Source: Streptomyces indicus (GTDB lineage Bacteria; Actinomycetota; Actinomycetes; Streptomycetales; Streptomycetaceae). From it: a stretch of DNA of 64,000 bases. The notes under the pieces were generated by a model. It saw only the letters and a list, made by a program, of their open reading frames with translations, had not been told where the DNA came from and made no database searches. Both the position numbers and the translations under genes were made by a program. This document shows positions 7,947-17,285 of the stretch, one piece after another. The stretch lies in the NCBI RefSeq assembly GCF_900100315.1, contig NZ_FNFF01000004.1, positions 372,001 to 436,000 on the forward strand, written 5' to 3'. How positions within the stretch are numbered: position 1 is the stretch's first letter; each line of letters opens with the position of its first letter.

Positions 7947-10900
7947 CTACGCCTCGGTCCTGCGCAGCCGGAACGTCAGGCCCAGGGCCTCGTCCGTGAA
8001 CGGGTCGCCGTACGAGTCGTCGGCCTCGCCCTGCGCGTAGTCCACCGCCAGGACCTCGTCCGCGATGAGTTCCGCGTGTTCGGTGAGGGCTTCCGTCAGG
8101 GCCGCGTCCTTGGACGTCCAGCGCACCGCGATGCGGTCCGCCACGTCGAAGCCGCTGTTCTTGCGGGCCTCCTGGATCAGGCGGATCGCGTCACGGGCCA
8201 GGCCGGCTCGGCGCAGTTCCTCGCTGATCTCCAGGTCGAGGGCGACGGTGGCGCCCGCCTCGGACGCGACGGACCAGCCCTCGCGCGGGGTCTCCGTGAT
8301 GAAGACCTCGTCCGGGGTCAGGGTCACGGTCTCGCCGTTGACCTCGACCGTCGCCGTGCCCTCGCGCAGGGCGAGGGAGAGGGCGGCGGCGTCCGCGTTC
8401 GCGACCGCCTTCGCCATGTCCTGGACGCCCTTGCCGAAACGCTTGCCCAGCGCGCGGAAGTTGGCCTTCGCCGTGGTGTCCACCAGCGAGCCGCCGACCT
8501 CGCTCAACGAGGCCAGGGACTGGACGTTGAGTTCCTCCGTGATCTGCGCGCGGAGCTCCTCGCCGAGCTGCTCGAAGCCGACCGCCGCGATCAGGGCCCG
8601 GGAGAGCGGCTGGCGGGTCTTCACGCCCGACTCGGCGCGGGTCGCGCGGCCGAGTTCGACCAGGCGGCGGACCAGTGCCATCTGCGAGGAAAGGGACGGG
8701 TCCACAAGGGACTTGTCCGTCTCCGGCCAGGTGGAGAGGTGGACCGACTCCGGGGCGCCCGGCGTCACCGGGACGACCAGGTCCTGCCAGACCCGCTCGG
8801 TGATGAACGGGGTCAGCGGGGCCATCAGGCGCGTGACCGTCTCGACCACCTCGTGCAGCGTGCGCAGCGCCGCCTTGTCGCCCTGCCAGAAGCGGCGACG
8901 CGAGCGGCGCACGTACCAGTTGGAGAGGTCGTCGACGAACGCCGAGAGGAGCTTGCCGGCGCGCTGGGTGTCGTAGGCCTCCATGGCCTCGGTGGTCTGC
9001 TCGACGAGCGTGTTCAGCTCGGAGAGCAACCAGCGGTCCAGGAGCGGGCGTTCGGCCGCGGCCGGGTCGGCGTCCGAGGGGGCCCACTTCGACGTACGGG
9101 CGTACAGGGCCTGGAAGGCCACCGTGTTCCAGTACGTGAGGAGGGTCTTGCGGACGACCTCCTGGATCGTGCCGTGGCCCACGCGGCGCGCGGCCCACGG
9201 GGAGCCGCCGGCCGCCATGAACCAGCGCACCGCGTCCGCGCCGTGCTGGTCCATGAGCGGGATCGGCTGCAGGATGTTGCCCAGGTGCTTGGACATCTTG
9301 CGGCCGTCCTCGGCGAGGATGTGGCCGAGGCAGACCACGTTCTCGTAACTGGACTTGTCGAAGACCAGCGTGCCGACGGCCATCAGCGTGTAGAACCAGC
9401 CGCGGGTCTGGTCGATGGCCTCGCTGATGAACTGCGCGGGGTAGCGGCTCTCGAAGAGCTCCTTGTTCTTGTACGGGTAGCCCCACTGCGCGAACGGCAT
9501 CGAACCCGAGTCGTACCAGGCGTCGATGACCTCCGGCACGCGGACCGCGGTCAGTTCACACCCGTTGTGGGTGCAGGTGAAGGTGACGTCGTCGATGTAC
9601 GGGCGGTGCGGGTCGAGCCCGGACTGGTCGGTGCCGCTCAGCTCGGAGAGCTCGGCGCGGGAGCCGACGCAGGTGAGGTGGTTCTCCTCGCAGCGCCAGA
9701 TCGGCAGCGGGGTGCCCCAGTAGCGGTTGCGGGACAGGGCCCAGTCGATGTTGTTGTTCAGCCAGTCGCCGAAGCGGCCGTGCTTCACCGAGTCCGGGAA
9801 CCAGTTGGTCTTCTCGTTCTCTTCGAGGAGACGGTCCTTGACGGCGGTGGTGCGGATGTACCAGGACGGCTGCGCGTAGTAGAGCAGCGCCGTGTGGCAG
9901 CGCCAGCAGTGCGGGTAGCTGTGCTCGTACGGGATGTGCTTGAAGAGCAGGCCGCGCTCGTCGAGGTCCGCGGTGAGCTTCTCGTCGGCCTTCTTGAAGA
10001 AGACGCCGCCGACCATCGGGACCTCGGGCGAGAAGGTGCCGTCGGGCAGGACCGGGTTCACCACCGGGAGGTCGTACGCCTTGCAGACCAGGAGGTCGTC
10101 GGCGCCGAACGCGGGGGACTGGTGGACCAGACCCGTACCGTCCTCGGTCGTCACGTACTCGGCGTTGACGACGAAGTGCGCGGGAGCCGGGAACTCCACG
10201 AGCTCGAACGGACGTTGGTAGTTCCAGCGCTCCATTTCGGCGCCCGTGAAGGTCTGGCCGGTGGCCTCCCAGCCCTCGCCCAGCGCCTTGGCGAGCAGCG
10301 GCTCGGCGACCACGAGCTTCTCGGTGCCGTTGGTGGCGACCACGTACGTGACGTCGGGGTGGGCGGCGACGGCGGTGTTGGACACGAGGGTCCACGGCGT
10401 CGTCGTCCAGACCAGGAGCGCGGCTTCGCCCGCCAGAGGACCGGAGGTGAGGGGGAAACGGACGAAGACCGACGGGTCGACGACCGTCTCGTAGCCCTGC
10501 GCGAGCTCGTGGTCCGACAGGCCCGTGCCGCAGCGCGGGCACCAGGGGGCGACGCGGTGGTCCTGCACGAGCAGGCCCTTGTTGAAGATCTCCTTCAGCG
10601 ACCACCACACGGACTCCACGTACTCGGGGTCCATGGTGCGGTAGGCGTCGTCGAGGTCCACCCAGTAACCCATGCGGGTCGTGAGCTCGGCGAAGGCGTC
10701 GGTGTGCCGGGTCACGGACTCACGGCACTTCGCGTTGAACGCGGCGATGCCGTAGTCCTCGATGTCCTTCTTGCCGGAGAAGCCCAGCTCCTTCTCGACG
10801 GCGAGCTCGACCGGGAGGCCGTGGCAGTCCCAGCCGGCCTTGCGGCCCACGTGGTAGCCCCGCATGGTGCGGAAGCGCGGGAAGACGTCCTTGAAGACGC

Positions 10901-11090
10901 GGGCCTCGATGTGGTGGGCGCCCGGCATGCCGTTGGCGGTCGGCGGGCCCTCGTAGAACACCCACTCCGGGCGTCCCTCGGACTGCTCGAGGCTCTTCGC
11001 GAAGATCTTCTGCTCGCGCCAGAAGTCGAGCACCGCGTGCTCGAGGGCGGGCAGGTCGACCTGGGCGGGTACCTGCTGGTACTGCGTCAT
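7947..11090 (-). CDS. ileS: Isoleucyl-tRNA synthetase, type 2 (eukaryote-like)
   Basis: Charges tRNA-Ile. The 1047-aa protein has the class I HIGH-equivalent at residues 57-60 (PGAHH) and the KMSKS loop as KMSKH (Lys598). The sequence GWDCHGLPVELAVEKELG after the first motif marks the type-2 IleRS group found in eukaryotes and in some bacteria, often less sensitive to mupirocin. That property is known for the group and not shown here. The CP1 editing domain and a long anticodon-binding C-terminal region are present. ATG at 11090 follows GGAGGA by 6 nt, and expression is apparently controlled by the T-box leader. Confidence 0.97.
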   Translation of the reverse strand: MTQYQQVPAQVDLPALEHAVLDFWREQKIFAKSLEQSEGRPEWVFYEGPPTANGMPGAHHIEARVFKDVFPRFRTMRGYHVGRKAGWDCHGLPVELAVEKELGFSGKKDIEDYGIAAFNAKCRESVTRHTDAFAELTTRMGYWVDLDDAYRTMDPEYVESVWWSLKEIFNKGLLVQDHRVAPWCPRCGTGLSDHELAQGYETVVDPSVFVRFPLTSGPLAGEAALLVWTTTPWTLVSNTAVAAHPDVTYVVATNGTEKLVVAEPLLAKALGEGWEATGQTFTGAEMERWNYQRPFELVEFPAPAHFVVNAEYVTTEDGTGLVHQSPAFGADDLLVCKAYDLPVVNPVLPDGTFSPEVPMVGGVFFKKADEKLTADLDERGLLFKHIPYEHSYPHCWRCHTALLYYAQPSWYIRTTAVKDRLLEENEKTNWFPDSVKHGRFGDWLNNNIDWALSRNRYWGTPLPIWRCEENHLTCVGSRAELSELSGTDQSGLDPHRPYIDDVTFTCTHNGCELTAVRVPEVIDAWYDSGSMPFAQWGYPYKNKELFESRYPAQFISEAIDQTRGWFYTLMAVGTLVFDKSSYENVVCLGHILAEDGRKMSKHLGNILQPIPLMDQHGADAVRWFMAAGGSPWAARRVGHGTIQEVVRKTLLTYWNTVAFQALYARTSKWAPSDADPAAAERPLLDRWLLSELNTLVEQTTEAMEAYDTQRAGKLLSAFVDDLSNWYVRRSRRRFWQGDKAALRTLHEVVETVTRLMAPLTPFITERVWQDLVVPVTPGAPESVHLSTWPETDKSLVDPSLSSQMALVRRLVELGRATRAESGVKTRQPLSRALIAAVGFEQLGEELRAQITEELNVQSLASLSEVGGSLVDTTAKANFRALGKRFGKGVQDMAKAVANADAAALSLALREGTATVEVNGETVTLTPDEVFITETPREGWSVASEAGATVALDLEISEELRRAGLARDAIRLIQEARKNSGFDVADRIAVRWTSKDAALTEALTEHAELIADEVLAVDYAQGEADDSYGDPFTDEALGLTFRLRRTEA

Positions 11091-11379
11091 CTGTCGTCCT
11101 CCGGCGGATGTGCTGCCTTCCGTCGGAGGGACGAGTGCCTGCTGCCTGTCGCGCAGGGCTCCCGCGGTACCACCCTCCTTGGCCCTCCGGCGTGTGCCGG
11201 TGAGCCCCCTCATTGGGGTCGCGATGCCGGGTCTACTGACCGCTCGCTGACTGCTGCGGCTTTCTTCCGGCGGCTCCGGGGTGATCTTCACGCTCGCGCT
11301 CGCCCCCGGGCTCACACCGTCCCCGGGTCGCTCTGGGCTGCGTACGGACGCTACTCGTCCCCATCCACGCCTTTTCGCT
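11091..11379 (-). promoter_or_regulatory. T-box riboswitch leader of ileS (translational type)
   Basis: On the minus strand the exact T-box consensus AGGGTGGTACCGCG is at 11163-11176. Its UGGU can pair with the ACCA end of uncharged tRNA-Ile. Downstream CCCUCCG (11124-11130) is complementary to the ileS Shine-Dalgarno CGGAGG (11097-11103), so the switch probably hides or frees the ribosome site. An AUC triplet (11283-11285) in the 5' part is a candidate specifier. A TACACT -10 box at 11386-11391 would start the RNA near 11379. Uncharged tRNA-Ile should open the leader. Confidence 0.88.
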
Positions 11380-11687
11380 GCCCCCAGTGTACGGGGCGCG
11401 GGGCGGCCCGGCCGACCGGTTTTCGGGCTTCGGACGGGCCCTCGGGACCCCGCGCCGGAGGGGGCCGGAGTGACCCGAATGGCCATACGTGCCCCGGACG
11501 GGCTCCGGCGGGAGCGGAGCCGCGGATTACGGGGCGGGGAGCTGGGCACAACGGATGCAGACCCGTCGCGTGGGCGTCGCGGGGCGGGCGGATCGGGCGG
11601 CGTGCCCCGTTGCCGCGGGCCTGGAGTCGATTTATCGTCCCAGCACGATTCGCGAGCAAGATCACAATATGTGAAGGGGCCGCGGCC
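11380..11687. other. Divergent promoter region between ileS and the dksA-like gene
   Basis: About 300 bp with no credible coding frame. It holds the presumed ileS promoter at the left end and, toward the right, AT-richer sequence (GATTTATCG, ATCACAATATG) that is a likely promoter for the rightward gene. I find nothing else in it. Confidence 0.5.
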
Positions 11688-12971
11688 ATGGTGGCGAAAA
11701 AGACCGCCGAACAGCACTCGGCGTCGAGCAGATCCACTTCCGCGGCGAAGGACGTGAGCGGCAAGAAGTCGACCGCGGCCGCGGCGCCTCGTACGGACAA
11801 GGCGGTGAAGTCCACCTCGGCGGTCAGGAAGACCGCGGCAGGGGAGAAGAAGACCGCCGCCGCGAAGAAGAAGGCGGCGGCCGGGGAGGCGGCGGCCGGG
11901 GCGGCGGGTGAGCAGTCGGGGGGTGGGCAGACCGCGGGCGCGGCGGCTGAGCAGGCCGACGCCAAGAAGACGGCCAAGGCGGCGAAGTCCGCGAAGGCTG
12001 CGAAGACCACCGCGAAGTCCGCGAAGACCAGCGCGACGTCGGTGGCCGGTGAGGCCGCGGCCGCGAAGACGGCGGCTGAGAAGACAGCTGCCAAGAAGAC
12101 GGCCGCGAAGAAGACGACGGCCACGAAGTCGACGGTCAAGAAGGCGGCAGCCAAGAAGGCGGCGGCCAAGGAGACGGCCGCGGAGAAGAGCGGTACGGAG
12201 GCGGGTGCCGCCGGGGAGACCGCGGTCGAGGCCGCGGCGAAGGCGCCCGCGAAGAAGGCCGCGGCCAAGAAGACCGTGGCCAAGAAGGCCGCGGCGAAGA
12301 AGTCCGTCGCCGGTGCGGCGGCCGAGGAGAAGAGCACGGCGGCCGCGAAGGCGCCGGCCAGGAAGACGACCGCCGGGAAGACGGCGGACGGCAAGGCGCA
12401 CAGCAGGTCCGAAGGCAAGGCAGCACAGAGCAAGCCGGACAGCAGCGAACAGGCCGCGAAGCAGACAGGAGCCAGGTCGGTGGGTGCGAAGAAGGCTGTG
12501 AAGACTGTGGAGACGGCCGCGTCGGGCAAGGGCGGCGGCGCGGTGCCCAAGGCGCGTACCGTCGAGGCCGCTCCCGGCGAGCTCGCCGTCCGTCCCGGTG
12601 AGGACCCGTGGACGCCGGAGGAGGTCGCGGAAGTCCGTACGGAGCTGCAGACCGAGGTCGAGCGGCTGCGGGCGGAGATCATCGCGGGCGAGGAGGCCCT
12701 CGCCGGCCTGATGCGCGACTCGGGCGACGGCGCCGGGGACGACCAGGCCGACACCGGCACAAAGAACATCACGCGCGAGCACGAGATGGCCCTCGCCAAC
12801 AATGCGCGCGAGATGCTCGAGCAGAGCGAGCGTGCCCTGGAGCGCCTGGACGCGGGCACGTACGGCCTGTGCGAGAACTGCGGGAACCCGATCGGCAAGG
12901 CGCGGGTGCAGGCTTTCCCGCGGGCGACCCTGTGCGTCGAGTGCAAGCAGAAGCAGGAACGGCGGTTCTGA
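11688..12971 (+). CDS. DksA/TraR C4 zinc-finger protein with long Lys/Ala-rich tail
   Basis: A 427-aa protein made of two parts. Residues 1 to ~290 are almost only Lys, Ala, Thr, Ser and Gly in KKTAAKKTA-like repeats, resembling histone H1 tails and the C-terminal tail of Streptomyces HupS. The C-terminal ~120 residues form a TraR/DksA-type domain: a coiled coil (EEVAEVRTELQTEVERLRAE), then a four-cysteine finger at Cys395, 398, 416 and 419 (CENCG...CVECK). DksA proteins act in the RNA polymerase secondary channel; TraR/CarD-like roles are possible. DNA binding by the tail is inference. The ATG has AAGGGG 8 nt upstream. Confidence 0.85.
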   Translation: MVAKKTAEQHSASSRSTSAAKDVSGKKSTAAAAPRTDKAVKSTSAVRKTAAGEKKTAAAKKKAAAGEAAAGAAGEQSGGGQTAGAAAEQADAKKTAKAAKSAKAAKTTAKSAKTSATSVAGEAAAAKTAAEKTAAKKTAAKKTTATKSTVKKAAAKKAAAKETAAEKSGTEAGAAGETAVEAAAKAPAKKAAAKKTVAKKAAAKKSVAGAAAEEKSTAAAKAPARKTTAGKTADGKAHSRSEGKAAQSKPDSSEQAAKQTGARSVGAKKAVKTVETAASGKGGGAVPKARTVEAAPGELAVRPGEDPWTPEEVAEVRTELQTEVERLRAEIIAGEEALAGLMRDSGDGAGDDQADTGTKNITREHEMALANNAREMLEQSERALERLDAGTYGLCENCGNPIGKARVQAFPRATLCVECKQKQERRF

Positions 12972-13106
12972 CGCCGGGACCGGGAGGTGCCGCGCTTCCG
13001 GGAGGGGGCGCGGTCGCCCGTACAGGAACGGTGCTCCTGAGGCTCGGACGCCGTACGTATGTGTCGTACCCTCGTGCCAGTCAGGCATCTAGGTTGAGGG
13101 ACTCAC

Positions 13107-13808
13107 GTGGCAGAGGCGGAGAGCATCATCGGTACGCCGGATGTTGAGGGCGCGGAGCCGGAGCAGGGCCCGCGGTCCGAGGGAGTCCTGGGGGACGAGA
13201 AGGACGGCAAGGCGGACGGAAAGGCGGACCGCGCGGAGGCCGGGCAGTCCGATCAGGCCGAGAAGCCCGATCAGCCCGATCAGCCCGATCAGTCCGATGA
13301 GGCCGAGAAGGCCGCCCCCAAGGGGCCGCGCCGGATCGCCGCGCTGTTCGCCGTGGCCGCGGTGGCCTACGCCCTCGACCTGATCAGCAAGATGATCGTG
13401 GTCGCCAAGCTGGAGCACCACGAGCCGATCGACATCATCGGCGACTGGCTGCGCTTCGAGGCGATCCGCAACGCGGGCGCGGCCTTCGGCATGGGCCAGG
13501 CCTTCACCATCGTGTTCACCTGCATCGCCGCCGCGGTGATCGTGGTGATCGTGCGGCTCGCCCGCAAGCTCTACAGCCTGCCCTGGGCCATCGCGCTCGG
13601 TCTGCTGCTCGGCGGTGCGCTCGGCAACCTCACGGACCGGCTGTTCCGCGCTCCCGGTGTGTTCGAGGGGCATGTGGTCGACTTCATCGCGCCGAAGAAC
13701 TTCGCGGTGTTCAACCTGGCGGACTCGGCGATCGTGTGCGGCGGCATCCTGATCGTGATCCTGTCCTTCAAGGGCCTCGACCCGGACGGCACGGTCCACA
13801 AGGACTGA
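13107..13808 (+). CDS. lspA: Prolipoprotein signal peptidase II
   Basis: LspA cleaves signal peptides of lipid-modified prolipoproteins in the membrane. Four membrane helices and both catalytic aspartate motifs are visible: GNLTDRLFR and [12 protein letters not shown], plus NAGAAFGMG. The 233-aa length exceeds the ~160-170 of most LspA proteins because of a ~75-residue charged N-terminal extension that includes [14 protein letters not shown], encoded by near-tandem GATCAGCCC repeats (about 13252-13296). The GTG start is preceded by GAGGGA. The partner enzyme Lgt is at the right end of the window. Confidence 0.95.
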   Translation: MAEAESIIGTPDVEGAEPEQGPRSEGVLGDEKDGKADGKADRAEAGQSDQAEKPDQPDQPDQSDEAEKAAPKGPRRIAALFAVAAVAYALDLISKMIVVAKLEHHEPIDIIGDWLRFEAIRNAGAAFGMGQAFTIVFTCIAAAVIVVIVRLARKLYSLPWAIALGLLLGGALGNLTDRLFRAPGVFEGHVVDFIAPKNFAVFNLADSAIVCGGILIVILSFKGLDPDGTVHKD

Positions 13809-13830
13809 GCCCACCCCCCTCCGTGTCACC

Positions 13831-13860
13831 GCAGCCCCGGCCCCGTAAGGCCGGGGCTGC
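13831..13860 (+). terminator. Hairpin after lspA
   Basis: A 12-bp perfect stem (GCAGCCCCGGCC with GGCCGGGGCTGC) and a CCGTAA loop, with no T-run. It separates lspA from the rluD promoter. Confidence 0.7.
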
Positions 13861-13893
13861 ACTGCTGCGGACGAGGAGTGCGTGGCGGTCGGT

Positions 13894-13906
13894 CATAATT
13901 TCGGGG
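13894..13906 (+). promoter_or_regulatory. -10 box CATAAT for a leaderless rluD transcript
   Basis: CATAAT at 13894-13899 ends 6 nt before GTG 13906, so transcription would begin at the start codon. No ribosome site precedes that GTG. Confidence 0.6.
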
Positions 13907-14850
13907 TGAGTACACACCCCGAGGTCCGCAGTCTGCCCGTACCCGACGGCCTGGAGGGCGAGCGCGTCGACGCCGCCATCTCCCGTATGTTCGGCTTCTC
14001 CCGCACCAAGGCCGCCGAGCTGGCCGCCGCAGGAAAGGTGCAGGTCGACGGGGCTGTGGTCGGCAAGTCCGAGCGCGTGCACGGCGGGGCGTGGCTCGAG
14101 GTGGAGATGCCCCAGGCGCCCGCGCCGGTGCAGATCGTGGCCGAGCCCGTCGAGGGCATGGAGATCGTGTACGACGACGAGGACATCGTCGTGATCGTGA
14201 AGCCCGTGGGCGTGGCCGCGCACCCCTCGCCGGGCTGGACCGGGACCACCGTGATCGGCGGTCTCGCGGCCGCCGGGTACCGGATCTCCACGTCCGGTGC
14301 GGCCGAGCGGCAGGGCGTGGTGCACCGCCTCGACGTCGGCACGTCCGGCCTGATGGTGGTCGCCAAGTCGGAGCGTGCGTACACCTCGCTCAAGCGGCAG
14401 TTCAAGGAGCGCGTGCCGGAGAAGCGGTACCACACGCTGGTGCAGGGGCACCCGGATCCGCTGAGCGGCACCATCGACGCGCCCATCGGGCGCCACCCGC
14501 AGCACGACTACAAGTGGGCCGTGACCGCCGACGGCAAGCCGTCCGTCACGCACTACGACCTGATCGAGGCCTACCGCTCGGCCTCGCTGCTCGACGTGAA
14601 GCTGGAGACCGGGCGCACCCACCAGATCCGCGTCCACATGTCGGCCCACCGGCACCCGTGCGTGGGCGACCTGACGTACGGCGCCGACCCGACGCTCGCC
14701 AAGCGCCTCGGCCTCACGCGGCAGTGGCTGCACGCCGTCAAGCTCGGCTTCGAGCACCCCGCGGACGGCCGCTGGGTCGAGTTCGAGAGCTCGTACCCGG
14801 ACGACCTGCAGAAGGCGCTGGACCTGATCGCGGCGGAGACCTACGGATGA
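13906..14850 (+). CDS. rluD: RluD-family 23S rRNA pseudouridine synthase
   Basis: Converts uridines of 23S rRNA to pseudouridine. It has an N-terminal S4 RNA-binding domain ([20 protein letters not shown]) and the catalytic RluA/D core with Asp in [27 protein letters not shown] marks the end of the active-site fold. GTG 13906 is preferred over GTG 13882 because the -10 box lies between them and the protein then begins at its conserved [14 protein letters not shown]. Its stop overlaps the next start (ATGA). Which uridines it targets is not deducible. Confidence 0.92.
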   Translation: MSTHPEVRSLPVPDGLEGERVDAAISRMFGFSRTKAAELAAAGKVQVDGAVVGKSERVHGGAWLEVEMPQAPAPVQIVAEPVEGMEIVYDDEDIVVIVKPVGVAAHPSPGWTGTTVIGGLAAAGYRISTSGAAERQGVVHRLDVGTSGLMVVAKSERAYTSLKRQFKERVPEKRYHTLVQGHPDPLSGTIDAPIGRHPQHDYKWAVTADGKPSVTHYDLIEAYRSASLLDVKLETGRTHQIRVHMSAHRHPCVGDLTYGADPTLAKRLGLTRQWLHAVKLGFEHPADGRWVEFESSYPDDLQKALDLIAAETYG

Positions 14851-15398
14851 GCGACGGGGCTGTGCCGGCCGGTGGGCCGGTGAGCGAGGGCGGGCCTGCG
14901 GTCTTCGTGGTGAGCGAGGGCGGGGCCGCGGCCTTCGTGGTGCGCGAGGCCGTGACGGCCGAGGACCGCGAGGCCTGCTTCGCCGTGCGCAAGGAGGTCT
15001 TCGTCCGCGAGCAGGGCGTACCCGAGGAGATCGAGTACGACGCGTACGACGACGGGGCCGTGCACGTGCTCGCGGTGCGGGCCGACGACGGCCTGCCGCT
15101 GGGTACCGGACGGCTGCTGCTCGGCGAGGCCGCGCTCGCGAAGACCGGGGATCCTGCGGTGGGTTCGCTCGGCCGGCTCGCGGTGGCCAAGGCGGCGCGC
15201 GGGCTCGGGGTCGGCGCCGCGCTGGTGCGGGCCATCGAGGAGTGCGCCCGGGCGCGCGGGCTTTCCGGGGTGGATCTGCACGCGCAGACGCATGCGCTCG
15301 GGTTCTACGAGCGGCTCGGGTATGTGGCGTACGGGCCGGAGTTCGACGACGCCGGGATGCCGCATCGCGGGATGCGGCGGGAGCTGACGGCCGGCTGA
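14847..15398 (+). CDS. GNAT-family N-acetyltransferase (ElaA-like)
   Basis: A 183-aa acetyl-CoA-dependent acetyltransferase. The acetyl-CoA loop is near [13 protein letters not shown] and the C-terminal GNAT pattern near [16 protein letters not shown]; the N-terminal [15 protein letters not shown] is typical of ElaA-like enzymes. The substrate is unknown. It overlaps rluD by 4 bp. Residues ~12-32 contain an approximate internal duplication ([10 protein letters not shown] then [10 protein letters not shown]) from a ~36-bp DNA repeat, and three 14-bp repeats begin at its stop codon. Confidence 0.85.
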   Translation: MSDGAVPAGGPVSEGGPAVFVVSEGGAAAFVVREAVTAEDREACFAVRKEVFVREQGVPEEIEYDAYDDGAVHVLAVRADDGLPLGTGRLLLGEAALAKTGDPAVGSLGRLAVAKAARGLGVGAALVRAIEECARARGLSGVDLHAQTHALGFYERLGYVAYGPEFDDAGMPHRGMRRELTAG

Positions 15399-15440
15399 GG
15401 CTGTTCAGGACCGGCTGTTCAGGACCGGCCGTTCAGGACC
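15399..15440 (+). repeat. Three tandem 14-bp repeats after the GNAT stop
   Basis: GGCTGTTCAGGACC, GGCTGTTCAGGACC and GGCCGTTCAGGACC follow the TGA directly; the last coding bases CCGGCTG match the unit junction. Confidence 0.9.
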
Positions 15441-15569
15441 CGCAGTGCAGGCCTGGCGGCGCAGGGCGTCGTGGGTGACGGCGAGCGGGCTCCGGAGCTG
15501 CTGTTTGGGGTGTATGTCCGGATAGTGGCACCCTGGGGTTCTTGATCGGATCGGGCGGTCGGAGGACCC

Positions 15570-17159
15570 GTGGAACAGTTGGCGCTGCTCTTCGTGCTGT
15601 TGCTCGGGGCCGTGGTGAGCGTGCCGATCGGGGAGCGGCTGAAGCTGCCGGCTCCGGTGCTCATGACGCTCGCCGGGATCGTGCTCGCGCTGATCCCGTT
15701 CGTGCCCAACGTCGAGATCAACCCGGAGTACATCCTTCCGCTGGTGCTGCCGCCGCTGCTCTACGCCTCCGTGCAGCGCACCTCCTGGCGGCAGTTCGCG
15801 GCCAACGTGCGGCCGATCCTGCTGCTCGCCGTCGCGCTCGTGTTCGTGACCACCGTGGCCGTCGCCGCCGTGGCCAACGCGCTGGTGCCCGGGCTGCCGA
15901 TCGCCGCCGCCGTGGCGCTCGGCGCCCTGGTCGCACCGCCCGACCCGGTGGCCGCGACGGCCGTGGCCGGTCAACTCGGGCTGCCGCGGCGGCTCGTGTC
16001 GATCCTCGAAGGCGAGGGTCTCTTCAACGACGTGACGGCCATCGTGCTCTACCACGTGGCCATCGGGGCCGCCGTGAGCGGGACCTTCTCGCTGCCGCGG
16101 GCCGCGCTGGAGCTGGTGCTCTCCGCGGTCGTCGCCGTCGCGGTGGGCGTGGCGCTGGGCTGGGCCACCAACAAGCTCATCGGGCTGCTCGAGGACGCGA
16201 CGCTGCAGGTGGGGCTCACCCTGCTCGTGCCGTTCGTGTCGTATGTCGCGGCCGAGGAGCTCATGGGGTCGGGGGTGCTCGCCGTCCTGGTCACCGCGCT
16301 GTTCATCGCCGAGTACGCCGCCGACGCCGACGACGTGATGGGGCGGCTGGTCAACCGGAGCTTCTGGGAGATCGTCGACACCCTCGTGACCGGCATCGCC
16401 TTCGGCCTGATCGGTCTCGAACTGCACAACGCGCTGAACGCCGCCGAAGGCCGGTGGGCCGAGTGGAGCGGCTGGGCCGCCGCGGTGGTCGGAGTCGTCG
16501 TGTTCGTACGGCTGTTGTGGCTGCTTCCGGCGACCTGGCTGGCGAAGAAGCTGCATGACCGGCGGGACGTGGACGAGGAGATCCCCGTCAGCTGGCGCGA
16601 GACCGTGGTCATGTGGTGGTCGGGGATGCGGGGCGTGGCATCCGTCGCGCTGGCCCTCGCCGTGCCGCTGACGATGGACGACGGCTCGCCCTTCCCCGGC
16701 CGGGACCAGATCGTCTTCATCGCCTTCGGGGTCATCATGGTCACGCTCGTCCTCCAGGGCCTGACCCTGCCCTGGCTGGTGCGCAGGCTCGGGGTCGAGG
16801 CGGACGCGGAGGCCGAGGACGCCTTCGAACGGCAGCTCGCGCTGCGCGCCACCAAGGCGGCCAAGGCGCGCCTCAAGGAGATCGAGGCGGTCGAGGAACT
16901 GTCCCAGGAGTCCGTGGAGCAGCTGAGCCGCGCGGCGCTCGACATCGGGATGCGTATCAACCCCGACATGCTCGACGACACCCACCGCAAGGACCACTTC
17001 GCCCAGCGGGCCGCCAAGATGAAGCGGATGCGGTCGATCCGCGGCGAGATGCTGTCGGCGGCCCGGCACGAGGTGCTTGCCGCGCGCAGCGAGCCCGGGG
17101 CCGATCCGGAGATCGTGGACCGGGTGCTGCGGCATCTGGATGTGCGCAGTCTGCGGTGA
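15570..17159 (+). CDS. CPA1-family cation/proton antiporter
   Basis: A 529-aa Na+(K+)/H+ exchanger of the NhaP/CPA1 type with about 12 membrane helices up to residue ~410 and a cytoplasmic helical tail rich in Arg, Lys and Glu. The ion-site motif DPVAATAVAG and the following EGEGLFNDVTAIVLY, the CPA1 hallmark, are clear. GTG 15570 has GGAGGA 5 nt upstream. It is a single gene. Cation preference is not readable; the tail may sense pH or nucleotides. Confidence 0.92.
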   Translation: MEQLALLFVLLLGAVVSVPIGERLKLPAPVLMTLAGIVLALIPFVPNVEINPEYILPLVLPPLLYASVQRTSWRQFAANVRPILLLAVALVFVTTVAVAAVANALVPGLPIAAAVALGALVAPPDPVAATAVAGQLGLPRRLVSILEGEGLFNDVTAIVLYHVAIGAAVSGTFSLPRAALELVLSAVVAVAVGVALGWATNKLIGLLEDATLQVGLTLLVPFVSYVAAEELMGSGVLAVLVTALFIAEYAADADDVMGRLVNRSFWEIVDTLVTGIAFGLIGLELHNALNAAEGRWAEWSGWAAAVVGVVVFVRLLWLLPATWLAKKLHDRRDVDEEIPVSWRETVVMWWSGMRGVASVALALAVPLTMDDGSPFPGRDQIVFIAFGVIMVTLVLQGLTLPWLVRRLGVEADAEAEDAFERQLALRATKAAKARLKEIEAVEELSQESVEQLSRAALDIGMRINPDMLDDTHRKDHFAQRAAKMKRMRSIRGEMLSAARHEVLAARSEPGADPEIVDRVLRHLDVRSLR

Positions 17160-17248
17160 GGCGGAGTCGCGGGCGGCGGTCAGGCGGTGCGGTGGCGCGG
17201 CGGAGGGGCGGAGCGGCGGGCTCCGGTTCGGGTGGGATGGCGATCAAC

Positions 17249-17285
17249 TGACCTGTCGCGTGCGGGACTTCGTACGATCGCCGTA
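17249..17285 (+). promoter_or_regulatory. Leaderless promoter of the SDR gene
   Basis: CTGACC (17249-17254), an 18-bp spacer and TACGAT (17273-17278) end 6 nt before the ATG, with no ribosome site. Confidence 0.65.

Noticed and set aside
11908-12501. 197-codon almost pure Arg/Pro/Ser frame
   Set aside because: Frame-shifted reading of the Lys/Ala tail of the DksA-type protein.
7671-12971. Open frame of 1766 codons running antisense to ileS into the dksA-like gene
   Set aside because: Only the part from ATG 11688 is a gene. The rest is the GC-biased shadow of ileS on the other strand, with Arg/Val/Gly-rich composition and no motifs.
13882-13905. GTG 13882 as rluD start
   Set aside because: It would place the clear -10 box inside the coding sequence, and no ribosome site precedes it.
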